Source: Candidatus Arcanibacter lacustris
Lineage (GTDB): Bacteria > Pseudomonadota > Alphaproteobacteria > Rickettsiales > Arcanibacteraceae
Assembly (NCBI GenBank): GCA_000970895.1
Contig: JYHA01000028.1
Span: 1-25,706 of the forward strand
Length of the DNA: 25,706 bases
Direction: 5' to 3'
Position numbers and translations under genes: made by a program
The notes under the pieces: model-generated
Databases searched by the model: none
What the model was told of the DNA's origin: nothing
The model's input: only the letters and a program-made list of their open reading frames with translations
Shown: positions 18,031 to 25,157 of the stretch, one piece after another
How the letters are laid out: each line of letters begins with the position of its first letter
How positions within the stretch are numbered: position 1 is the stretch's first letter

Positions 18031-18692
18031 AAAATGATGCTGGAGGCTGGTTAAAACAATATAATCTACTGATTTTTGAAGATATTGATAGTACTAATGA
18101 AGAGGCAAAGAGACTAGTTAAGGCAGGGGTAAATAGTGATTTAGTAATATGGGCAAAGTCACAAACGAAAAATAATCTTAGTTCTAGGAATGGTTTAGCG
18201 CCAATTTCAGGTAATTTACATTTATCAATATTGTTATTTCCAAAAGAAGATATATTATATAGCTCAGGCATGTCATTTGTAGCAAGTGTTGCAGTTGGGC
18301 AGATGTTAGCTAATTTTCATCCGAATGGAGGAAATGTAAGCTACAAATGGCCTAATGAGATAAAAATAGATGATAGAACTGTCGCTCAGATATTATTAGA
18401 ACCATATTCTGATTATCTGATTATAGGAGTGGAAATCAATATTCTAGAGCTTGAAATTAATAAAGCTATTGATGAATTCATGAAGAGCTTTAACTATTGG
18501 TTTGATATATGGAAAAAAAAGGGATTAAACCCTATTAGAGAGAAATGGCTGAGTAAGCGTAATAATATTGGCGAGGTTATTACGGTAATTTTTGGTAACA
18601 ACAGAATTTCTGGAGTATTTGAAGATATAACTGAGAACGGATCTATTAAAATAATTTTAGCTGGCGGTCAGGAATATTATATAAAGCTTTAG
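18027..18692 (+). CDS. birA: Biotin--[acetyl-CoA-carboxylase] ligase (diverged)
   Basis: A 221-residue protein of the BirA/LplA-like ligase fold, which attaches biotin to carboxylase carrier domains via biotinyl-AMP. Family marks are DSTNEEAKRL (21-30), SGNLHLSILLFP (61-72), KWPNE (107-111) and GVEINI (134-139), then a small C-terminal domain. There is no N-terminal DNA-binding domain, so it is the non-regulatory type. Several normally invariant positions differ: the GRGRxGR biotin/ATP loop reads NNLSSRN (49-55), KWPND reads KWPNE, and the K-[LI]-A-G-I-L block with the catalytic lysine reads TVAQIL (118-123). The position after nuoN is a standard alphaproteobacterial arrangement. Activity is uncertain. 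Confidence 0.8.
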   Translation: MKNDAGGWLKQYNLLIFEDIDSTNEEAKRLVKAGVNSDLVIWAKSQTKNNLSSRNGLAPISGNLHLSILLFPKEDILYSSGMSFVASVAVGQMLANFHPNGGNVSYKWPNEIKIDDRTVAQILLEPYSDYLIIGVEINILELEINKAIDEFMKSFNYWFDIWKKKGLNPIREKWLSKRNNIGEVITVIFGNNRISGVFEDITENGSIKIILAGGQEYYIKL

Positions 18693-18700
18693 AGTTGCAC

Positions 18701-18865
18701 CAGTTCTGGATAAGGAGATGCTTTGCACCCACTGACTTCCTCTGATTACGAGCGAACTTACCCGAACCAAAGGTGAGATTGAATATCGCCCTTAATCAGG
18801 GGATCCCTAAGATCTTCTAGCCAGAGGAAGTCAGGGGGGAGGGAATATTTCTTATCCTAAAGCTG
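18701..18865 (+). ncRNA. Candidate structured RNA (6S-like, or rnj leader)
   Basis: The spacer between birA and rnj is visibly richer in G and C than its surroundings and has nested inverted repeats: CAG/CTG at 18701-18703 and 18863-18865, GGATAAG/CTTATCC at 18708-18714 and 18851-18857, and a perfect 12-bp TGACTTCCTCTG/CAGAGGAAGTCA at 18733-18744 and 18822-18833. Between the last two stems lie facing single strands of 18 and 17 bases, so the fold is a closing stem, a large near-symmetric bubble and an apical arm of about 100 bases. That outline and length resemble 6S RNA. I do not recognise a conserved sequence motif, and no intrinsic terminator follows. A structured 5' leader controlling rnj is the main alternative. 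Confidence 0.45.
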
Positions 18866-18900
18866 ATGAGAATTTAAAATTAAATTGGAAATAAAAAAAC

Positions 18901-20589
18901 ATGGATATTAACAAACATAAAGACGAATTATTATTTGTGCCACTTGGTGGTTCAGGAGAAATAGGACTAAACTTTAATCTATATCATTATAAAGGTAAGT
19001 GGATTATTGTAGATTTCGGAGCTGGTTTTGCTGATGATTATCTACCGGGTGTAGATATGATAGTGCCAGATATTAGCTTTATAGAAAAACACAAAAAAGA
19101 TGTGCTTGGGATTGTGCTTACTCATGCTCATGAAGATCATTTAGGTGCTGTACAATATCTATGGGATGAGATTGGTTGTCCTGTCTATACTACGCGTTTT
19201 ACCTCATCTTTTTTAAAGGCAAAGCTTAGCGAATATGGTTTGTCAAAAAAAGTTCCAATCGTTGAGATTGAACAAAATGGTAGTTTTGAACTCGGACCAT
19301 TCTCAATTGAATATGTGCAATTAGCTCACTCAGCTCCTGAAATGCAAGCTGCAATCATTAGAACTGATTTAGGCAATGTGATGCATACTGGTGATTGGAA
19401 ATTTGATCATGATCCATTAGTTGGAAAGCCTGCTGATGATAAAGTGCTAAAGAAAATCGGAGATGAAGGAATATTAGCATTAGTAGGAGACTCTACTAAC
19501 GTATTTAATCCTGGTACTTCAGGATCAGAAGGCGATCTTAAAAAGAGTATGATCAAATTAATCTCTGAATGTGATAAGCTGGTGGTGGTTACTACTTTTG
19601 CCTCAAATATTGCAAGGATTGATACGATTATTCGTGCTGCTGCTGAAGCTGGAAGAAAAGTTGTCATGGCTGGTAGAAGCCTGTGGAGAGTTACCAATGC
19701 TGCTCGTGAAACTGGTTATCTTGAGAATGTAGAAGAATTTCTAGATGATAGAAGCTTTGCTAAATATCCACGTAATAAAATTTTAGTATTATGTACTGGT
19801 TGTCAAGGCGAGCCTATGGCTGCTGCTACTAAAATGGCTAATGGGTCTCACCCTACTATAAAATTAGTACCTGGTGATAATATTATATTCTCATCTAAAA
19901 TTATTCCTGGGAATGATAAAAGAATCTATCGTCAATTTAATCAATTAATTAAATTGGGTGTGAATTTATTTACTGAGAAAAGTCACTTTGTGCATGTGTC
20001 TGGTCATCCATCACGTGATGAATTAAAGAAAATGTATGAGTTAATCAGACCAAAATTAGCAATACCTGTTCATGGCGAGATAGTGCATATTCACGAACAT
20101 GCAAAAATGGCTAAAAAATGGGGTGTTAAGCAAGCAATCTGCGTTGAAAATGGTGATGTAATAAGATTGGCACCCGGTAAGCCTGAAAAAATAGCTGTGG
20201 TTCCTTCTGGTTATTTGGCAGTTGATGGTAATTATTTGCTACCAACTAATTCACCAGTGATGAAAGCAAGAAGAAAACTCCAGCATGATGGGGCTGTAAT
20301 TGTAACTCTGATTATGGGTCATACTTCTAATACTCTTAGAACTGATCCAATTTTAGCCACTCCAGGGTCATTAGATGCCAAAGAAGATCATGATTTAATT
20401 ATGGAGCTGACCAATGAAATTAGATTTGTAATTGATGAGAAGGCAGGGGATGTTAAGAAGATCAAAATCAAAATCGAAAAAACCTCTAACGAAGCTCTCA
20501 TCTCACAAGTAAAATCAATTGTCAGAAGAGTGATTAAAAGAGAAGTTGGTAAAGAGCCTTTAATAGAAGTGCATGTAGAGAGAGTTTAG
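18901..20589 (+). CDS. rnj: Ribonuclease J
   Basis: Metallo-beta-lactamase/beta-CASP ribonuclease with endonuclease and 5'-3' exonuclease activity in mRNA turnover and RNA maturation. The 562-residue product has the zinc-binding LTHAHEDHLGAV (His75, His77, Asp79, His80), His143 (LAHSAPE), the MHTGDWKFD block with Asp165, the beta-CASP stretch from about 210, SGHPSRDEL (about 368) and AIPVHGEIVH (about 385). A C-terminal domain follows. The length is typical. The ATG follows an A-rich leader with no strong Shine-Dalgarno. The gene converges on ccmH with a 2-bp gap. In many alphaproteobacteria the order is nuoN-birA-coaX-rnj; coaX is absent here. Confidence 0.95.
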   Translation: MDINKHKDELLFVPLGGSGEIGLNFNLYHYKGKWIIVDFGAGFADDYLPGVDMIVPDISFIEKHKKDVLGIVLTHAHEDHLGAVQYLWDEIGCPVYTTRFTSSFLKAKLSEYGLSKKVPIVEIEQNGSFELGPFSIEYVQLAHSAPEMQAAIIRTDLGNVMHTGDWKFDHDPLVGKPADDKVLKKIGDEGILALVGDSTNVFNPGTSGSEGDLKKSMIKLISECDKLVVVTTFASNIARIDTIIRAAAEAGRKVVMAGRSLWRVTNAARETGYLENVEEFLDDRSFAKYPRNKILVLCTGCQGEPMAAATKMANGSHPTIKLVPGDNIIFSSKIIPGNDKRIYRQFNQLIKLGVNLFTEKSHFVHVSGHPSRDELKKMYELIRPKLAIPVHGEIVHIHEHAKMAKKWGVKQAICVENGDVIRLAPGKPEKIAVVPSGYLAVDGNYLLPTNSPVMKARRKLQHDGAVIVTLIMGHTSNTLRTDPILATPGSLDAKEDHDLIMELTNEIRFVIDEKAGDVKKIKIKIEKTSNEALISQVKSIVRRVIKREVGKEPLIEVHVERV

Positions 20590-20591
20590 TT

Positions 20592-21041
20592 TTACTTCTT
20601 TTTACAGGATAAATAAATCATCATAATAAGTAAAATAAAAGGTGATGCCCATAGAAAATAAGTATATGGGTTAATGGGGGGTGAGGTTAAGATCTGCTCC
20701 CCATAATTTTTAACCAAATATGACTTAATTTGATTTGTGGATTTTCCTTCATTTAACATGTCGATGATAGTCTTTCTTAGAAATCTAGCAATATTAGTAT
20801 CTGATTCTGCAATAGATTGACCTGCGCAAGTGGTACATAATACTTGTTTAAAGATATTTTGTACTTCTGGAGTTTGCTCATTAAACGAAGATGCTAAAGA
20901 TAAATTTGTAACTAACAATAAGACTAAAAGAAATCTAATTGAAGATATGATGTTTGTTCGGGGTAAGAGGGGTGCGTCATTCTGGAGGGAGGTTTTTCTA
21001 AAAGAAAAATCGACCGATAGGATCCACAAAATTGCTGTCAT
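20592..21041 (-). CDS. ccmH: Cytochrome c-type biogenesis protein CcmH, N-terminus from a repeat
   Basis: Membrane-anchored thiol protein of system I cytochrome c maturation that helps present reduced apocytochrome for haem attachment. Counting from ATG 21041 (149 residues), a hydrophobic signal-like segment lies at about 35-51, followed by the redox motif LCTTCAGQSIAESD (Cys69, Cys72), the helical domain, SPPINPYTYFLWASP and a C-terminal transmembrane helix with a KKK end. AAGGA at 21049-21053 lies 7 bases before the ATG. Both the ATG and about the first 25 codons (including WILSVDFSFRKTSLQNDA) lie in repeat copy C. No ATG, GTG or TTG exists between the repeat and the start of the hydrophobic segment, so the gene appears to depend on the repeat for its start. 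It lies downstream of ccmG. Confidence 0.85.
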   Translation of the reverse strand: MTAILWILSVDFSFRKTSLQNDAPLLPRTNIISSIRFLLVLLLVTNLSLASSFNEQTPEVQNIFKQVLCTTCAGQSIAESDTNIARFLRKTIIDMLNEGKSTNQIKSYLVKNYGEQILTSPPINPYTYFLWASPFILLIMMIYLSCKKK

Positions 21042-21123
21042 AATCAATTCCTTACAAGGTTAAAGATGGATCCTATCGCTTAAATTTATCTTTTTCAAAG
21101 ATAAATATCGCTCCAGGATGACG
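20975..21123. repeat. Quasi-palindromic repeat, copy C
   Basis: 149-base element. The left arm starts CGTCATTCTGG at 20975 and runs through a TTTTTCT/AGAAAAA hairpin to CGATAGGATCCACAAAA. A central spacer of about 40 bases follows, then the right arm GGATCCTATCGCT from 21068, a perfect 10-bp hairpin (21084-21093 with 21097-21106) and ATCGCTCCAGGATGACG ending at 21123. The spacer contains, on the minus strand, the ribosome binding site and ATG of ccmH, and the left arm encodes its N-terminus. The element thus overlaps a coding region. Confidence 0.9.
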
Positions 21124-21198
21124 CGCCTCGTTTTTGCATAAATCTTTATTTGGACTGATTTTATAGACTAAAAAGAGGTGAGAAAATTGCGCTAATAT

Positions 21199-21714
21199 CT
21201 ATTCTTTATCCCTAGCTGACATATATGGTAAGAATTTATGATCAAAAACTGACTTAGACATAGCTCCACTATGGCTCGAGATAATATCACCATTTTCATT
21301 TACTAATATGGTAGTGGGCAATCCTCTGATTGGTATGGTGCTGCTATAGCCATCTATGTCAGATAAAACAAGTTTATATGGGTTGCCAAAATGCTTAAGT
21401 AACTTTTCAATATTTTGATCATGATCTCTAATTGATACTCCGTAAATTGGTGTTGCAATTTGCTTTGACAATGAAACTAAATAATTATGTTCTTGTAAGC
21501 AAACTTTACACCAAGTAGCAAAAAAATTCATGATAAAAACTTCGCCTTTAATATCATCAATTCCTATCTGTTTTGATTCATTGCCTACGAGCGGTAATGT
21601 AAATTCAGGAAGAGGGACTGTACGTACTGATTTTTTATCAGAGGCTATTGTGTTATACAAAACAACAAACAAAGTTGAGATAATTAACAAACTTAGCAGA
21701 GGCTTGATCTTCAT
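21199..21714 (-). CDS. ccmG: Thiol:disulfide interchange protein CcmG (DsbE-like)
   Basis: Periplasmic, membrane-tethered thioredoxin-fold protein that keeps the CcmH/apocytochrome cysteines reduced in system I cytochrome c maturation. The 171-residue product has an N-terminal signal anchor (about 5-22), the active site ATWCKVC (Cys69, Cys72), and the cis-proline segment IRGLPTTILVNENGDI (Pro133) typical of TlpA/ResA/CcmG proteins. A ResA- or TlpA-type reductase is the alternative, but the neighbouring ccmH supports CcmG. The ATG lies one base after the lpxB stop, so both are probably cotranscribed; repeat copy C separates it from ccmH. Confidence 0.87.
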   Translation of the reverse strand: MKIKPLLSLLIISTLFVVLYNTIASDKKSVRTVPLPEFTLPLVGNESKQIGIDDIKGEVFIMNFFATWCKVCLQEHNYLVSLSKQIATPIYGVSIRDHDQNIEKLLKHFGNPYKLVLSDIDGYSSTIPIRGLPTTILVNENGDIISSHSGAMSKSVFDHKFLPYMSARDKE

Positions 21715-21715
21715 C

Positions 21716-22843
21716 CTATGATCCTAATATTATTTTGGCAGCTTGGGTACTAGGACTTGATTTTCCGTTTTTAAGCTGTTTAAACACGGAAGCAAAATTC
21801 GATATTTGACTATTTCTAGAGTCAGCATTGTTTAGTAATTCCTCGAGTTCTTTTGCTAAATTTTCTGCATTGCAATCTTCTTGCAATAATTCTGGTATGA
21901 TTTTTTTGTCCATAATAATATTAACTAAAGAAACATAAGAAATTTTAAGGATTCTTTTTACAAACCAAGCTGATAATTCATTGATTTTGTAAGCTACAAT
22001 CATAGGCACTTTGGCAAAAGCAACTTCTAAACTACTAGTTCCAGATTTTACAAGAGCAGCGTTAGAAGCAGCTAGTGCATCAATTTTAGATTGATCAGAA
22101 GTGGTAATGATGATCTTGATATTATTTTCACCAAAGGCTTTCTGTACCATCGGTGCAAGATGAGGCAAGGAAATTACAACTAAGTTTAAATTGCTTACTT
22201 TGCGCATCAAAATACGGGTTGTTTCAACAAAAATAGGTAGCAGTTTTTCTAATTCTTGAATTCTGCTTCCTGGCATAATACATAATAATTTATCATTAGG
22301 GTCTATTTTATGTTTGAGACGAAAAATAGCTCCATTGCCAAGTTTGTCTTCAATGATAGGGTGGCCAACAAAAGTAGCATTTAATCCTTCGTCTGTAAAA
22401 TATTTTGGTTCAAAAGGTAGTAATGTTAAAAGATGGTCATAAATAGAGGCTATTTTCTTGGCTCTTTCAGGTTTGTAAGCCCAGACAGAGGGAGCTACAT
22501 AATGGATTAATCTTAAGTTTAGATGCTTTATTTTAGCAGCAACTCTAAAGCAAAATCCTGGAGAATCAATCGTAATAACTATATCTGGTAATATTTTTTT
22601 AATCTGACTTACAGTATAATTAATTCTGCTGTTGATATGTAGTAGTTTGGTGATGATCTCGAAAAAACCCATGATGGATAGCTCGTTCATGTCAAACAAA
22701 CTGCTAAGTCCCTCTTGAGCCATTTTGGGGCCTCCTATGCCATAGAACAATATATTTTCTTCTTGCTCTTTCATGGCGATCATTAGTTTGGCGCCCAATA
22801 CATCTCCTGATGCTTCGCCCGCTATTAAAAATATTTTTTTCAT
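21716..22843 (-). CDS. lpxB: Lipid-A-disaccharide synthase
   Basis: GT19 glycosyltransferase that joins UDP-2,3-diacylglucosamine and lipid X to form the lipid A disaccharide on the inner face of the inner membrane. The 375-residue product starts with the family block IAGEASGDVLGAKLM and contains FYGIGGPKM, ELSIMGFFEI, VITIDSPGFCFRVA, HYVAPSVWAYKPERAKKI, FVGHPIIED and the donor-site region SGTSSLEVAFAKVPMIVAYK. The length is ordinary. It heads the minus-strand group lpxB-ccmG-ccmH and diverges from rnd. Together with the kpsF and lpt genes it indicates that this organism makes LPS. Confidence 0.96.
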   Translation of the reverse strand: MKKIFLIAGEASGDVLGAKLMIAMKEQEENILFYGIGGPKMAQEGLSSLFDMNELSIMGFFEIITKLLHINSRINYTVSQIKKILPDIVITIDSPGFCFRVAAKIKHLNLRLIHYVAPSVWAYKPERAKKIASIYDHLLTLLPFEPKYFTDEGLNATFVGHPIIEDKLGNGAIFRLKHKIDPNDKLLCIMPGSRIQELEKLLPIFVETTRILMRKVSNLNLVVISLPHLAPMVQKAFGENNIKIIITTSDQSKIDALAASNAALVKSGTSSLEVAFAKVPMIVAYKINELSAWFVKRILKISYVSLVNIIMDKKIIPELLQEDCNAENLAKELEELLNNADSRNSQISNFASVFKQLKNGKSSPSTQAAKIILGS

Positions 22844-22867
22844 AATCTCTAGATCATAGCATTAGAG

Positions 22868-22895
22868 TTGACAATCTTCTATAGTTTTATATTAT
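22868..22895 (+). promoter_or_regulatory. Candidate sigma-70 promoter for rnd-kpsF-lptC-lptA
   Basis: A perfect TTGACA at 22868-22873 is followed after 16 bases by TATTAT at 22890-22895. Transcription would start near 22902, giving a leader of about 80 bases before rnd. It is the best -35/-10 pair seen in the window and lies in the divergent lpxB-rnd spacer. Confidence 0.6.
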
Positions 22896-22915
22896 CATTT
22901 CAAGATAAAATTCAA
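22886..22915 (-). promoter_or_regulatory. Candidate divergent promoter for lpxB-ccmG-ccmH
   Basis: On the minus strand, TTGAAT (plus-strand 22910-22915) and TATAAA (22886-22891) are 18 bases apart and point toward lpxB. The -10 element overlaps that of the plus-strand promoter. The match is moderate, and AT-rich spacers give such hits by chance. Confidence 0.35.
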
Positions 22916-23010
22916 AAAATAATTCATAGAAGTTCTAATCTTCTTCTAGGTACTAAAATAATATTTTAAAATGGAGAATAATCATAGCAACCTTACATTA
23001 TTTAGGTGAC

Positions 23011-23595
23011 TTGCCTGATGATTTCGTATTAAAGGGCGACTTAGCCATAGATACAGAAACTATGGGCCTTAAAACTAAAAGAGATCATCTTTGTTTGATA
23101 CAAATTTCAAACGGTGATGGTAACGCTCATTTAGTTCAATTTACTGGAAAAAATTACCAAGCACCAAATTTAAAAAAATTATTATCTGATGAGAATACTT
23201 GCAAGATATTTCATTTTGCTAGATTCGATTTAGCAGCCATTAATTATTATTTAGATGTAAAGCTTAATAATGTATTCTGTACGAAAATTGCATCAAGACT
23301 AGCTCGCACCTATACTGACTCTCATGGTTTGAAAGAATTATGCAGGGAGTTGATCGGAGTGCAAATTTCTAAGCAACAACAATCTTCTGATTGGGGTAGT
23401 AAGGAATTAAGCAAAGATCAGTTAGAATATGCTGCAAGCGATGTGTTATATTTGCATGAATTAAGAGATAAGTTAGTTGGTATGTTAAATCGTGATGGCA
23501 AGATGCATATGGCAAATGCATGCTTTAAATTCTTGCCAACAAGAGCAGAGATTGACTTGGCTGGTTTTGAAGATTGGGATATATTCGGACATTAA
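23011..23595 (+). CDS. rnd: Ribonuclease D (short alphaproteobacterial type)
   Basis: 3'-5' exoribonuclease of the DEDDy family, acting in tRNA and small RNA 3' processing. The product is 194 residues from the first usable canonical start, TTG 23011. Catalytic residues are in LAIDTETMGL (Asp14, Glu16), FHFARFDLAA (Asp73) and LEYAASDVLYLHEL (Tyr140, Asp144). It consists of the nuclease domain alone, without the HRDC domains of Escherichia coli RNase D, as in related short alphaproteobacterial forms. The same frame is open further upstream and encodes ATLHYLGD from 22987, resembling the family's usual LHxGDLPD start, with GGAG at 22973-22976. The true start is therefore probably an ATA or ATC near 22981-22984. 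kpsF follows after 4 bases. Confidence 0.92.
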   Translation: MPDDFVLKGDLAIDTETMGLKTKRDHLCLIQISNGDGNAHLVQFTGKNYQAPNLKKLLSDENTCKIFHFARFDLAAINYYLDVKLNNVFCTKIASRLARTYTDSHGLKELCRELIGVQISKQQQSSDWGSKELSKDQLEYAASDVLYLHELRDKLVGMLNRDGKMHMANACFKFLPTRAEIDLAGFEDWDIFGH

Positions 23596-23599
23596 TAAT

Positions 23600-24568
23600 A
23601 TGAATAAAAAAATGATAGTAAGTGTTGATGTTGAAATTGCTAAGCAAGTTATAAATACCGAGATAGAGGGTCTTCAATCTTTGTCTCAAGCGCTTGACTA
23701 TAGTTTTGTAGAATTAGTTGAGACTATATTTTTACTAAAGGGCAAGGTAATTTTAAGCGGTATTGGTAAGAGTGGTATTATTGCTAAAAAAATAGCATCC
23801 ACTTTAGCATCAACTGGTACTCCATCATTTTTTGTACACCCAAGTGAAGCAAGTCACGGTGATCTTGGTATGATTACTCGTGATGATTTGGTTTTTTTAT
23901 TATCAAATTCTGGTGAGACCCAAGAGATTAGAGACTTAGTATCTTACTGTAAAAAAATAGATATCAAGCTAGTAGCTTTAGTTGGTAATAGTAATTCACA
24001 ACTTGCAAATGCTGCTGACATCAAGATAATCTTACCACAAATTAAAGAAGCGAGTGATTTGCAATCTCCTACTACTTCTACTACTATGATGATAGTATTT
24101 GGCGATGCTCTGGCTGTCACCTTGCTTGAAAAAAGAGGATTTAACAAGGAAGACTATAAATTACTTCACCCAGGTGGTAAGATCGGATCAATCTTTACTA
24201 AAGTAAAAGATCTAATGCATAAAGATGATGCGATTCCTTTGGTTGGTAGCTCAAGCCTTATGAGTGACGCTATTATGACTATGTCTCTTAAGCGACTAGG
24301 ATGTGTAGGGGTTATAGATAGCGCAGGTGGGTTAATGGGTATTATTTGTGATGGAGATTTAAGAAGAAATATGGGTCCTAATTTGCTTGGAACTTCAGTA
24401 CTTGAAATTATGAATAAGAATCCAAAAACTATAGATTCAGAAAGTTTGGCAGTTGATGCTGCGAATCTAATGAATGAGAATGGCATAACCACATTATTTA
24501 TCACAGAGCAAAATAAACCTATGGGCATTATTCATATCCATGATTGTTTGAAAGTTGGTAAAAATTAA
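23600..24568 (+). CDS. kpsF: Arabinose-5-phosphate isomerase (KpsF/KdsD family)
   Basis: Converts ribulose-5-phosphate to arabinose-5-phosphate, the precursor of Kdo for the LPS core. The 322-residue product has a sugar isomerase (SIS) domain at about 35-180 with ILSGIGKSGIIAKKIASTLASTGTPSFFVHPSEASHGD-type features (Lys57 in GIGKSG) and LLSNSGETQEI, then LLHPGGKIG, then two CBS domains at about 205-320. The frame extends upstream into rnd, but ATG 23600 gives a normal N-terminus. The stop precedes the lptC ATG by 4 bases. Confidence 0.94.
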   Translation: MNKKMIVSVDVEIAKQVINTEIEGLQSLSQALDYSFVELVETIFLLKGKVILSGIGKSGIIAKKIASTLASTGTPSFFVHPSEASHGDLGMITRDDLVFLLSNSGETQEIRDLVSYCKKIDIKLVALVGNSNSQLANAADIKIILPQIKEASDLQSPTTSTTMMIVFGDALAVTLLEKRGFNKEDYKLLHPGGKIGSIFTKVKDLMHKDDAIPLVGSSSLMSDAIMTMSLKRLGCVGVIDSAGGLMGIICDGDLRRNMGPNLLGTSVLEIMNKNPKTIDSESLAVDAANLMNENGITTLFITEQNKPMGIIHIHDCLKVGKN

Positions 24569-24572
24569 TCAA

Positions 24573-25157
24573 ATGACAAATAGGAAGTATTCTAGATTTG
24601 TAGCTATAAGTAAAAAACTATCAATTGTAATTTCGGTATGTTTATTGCTGGCGCTTATGTTTCCGTTTTTTGATTTTTCCAAATCACAAATTAAGCTTGA
24701 TATTAAATCTTCTGATGCTCCTACTATAGATAATAGATCGATGGTTTCTCATCCAAAATTTTATGGTATAGATGAGAATGATAATAAGTATGAAATAATT
24801 GCTGCTAGAGCTTTAGAAGAAATACAAGATAAAATATCTCTAGATCATCCTATTGCAAATATACTCTTTAAGGATAATATTGAGTTACAAATAAATTCTA
24901 ATAAAGGTATTTGGCAGCAAATAGAAAAAGTTTTAGAAATCAACCAAGATGTAAATATTATTTATAATAAAAACTATAAAGCTTATACTAAATCTGCTAT
25001 CTTTGACGTAGAAAATAATTTAATCATTGGTGCAGACGAGATAAATATATCGGGTGATTTGGGTAAATTAAAGGCAAATGGCTTTAGGGCCAATACCCTT
25101 GATAAAAAAATTTATTTTACCGGACCTGTCGCAGTTATTATAAAGAAGCAAAATTAA
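24573..25157 (+). CDS. lptC: LPS export periplasmic protein LptC
   Basis: Bitopic inner-membrane protein that receives LPS from LptB2FG and passes it to LptA. The 194-residue product has a basic N-terminus, one transmembrane helix (about 16-33) and a beta-strand-rich domain with the family pattern PKFYGIDENDNKYEIIAARA, then DIELQINSNKG-like strands and a late ANGFRANTLDKKIYFTGPV block. A TTG at 24555 inside kpsF could add six residues; ATG 24573 is preferred. The sequence is diverged, and the call leans on the position between kpsF and lptA. Its stop overlaps the start of a repeat-bearing ORF (TAATG). Confidence 0.82.
   Translation: MTNRKYSRFVAISKKLSIVISVCLLLALMFPFFDFSKSQIKLDIKSSDAPTIDNRSMVSHPKFYGIDENDNKYEIIAARALEEIQDKISLDHPIANILFKDNIELQINSNKGIWQQIEKVLEINQDVNIIYNKNYKAYTKSAIFDVENNLIIGADEINISGDLGKLKANGFRANTLDKKIYFTGPVAVIIKKQN

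Noticed and set aside
18693..18900. RNase P RNA, SRP RNA or tmRNA for the structured spacer
   Set aside because: AGAGGAAGTC only superficially recalls the RNase P core; the SRP GGAAGGAAGCAGCC-type loop and the tmRNA T-arm are absent.
20830..21063. Plus-strand 77-codon ORF across the ccmH start and repeat copy C
   Set aside because: Antisense to ccmH, which has clear family motifs. It is open mainly because the repeat is quasi-palindromic and readable on both strands.
24166..24528. Minus-strand 120-codon frame opposite the CBS region of kpsF
   Set aside because: Shadow frame; the kpsF reading is supported by SIS and CBS motifs.
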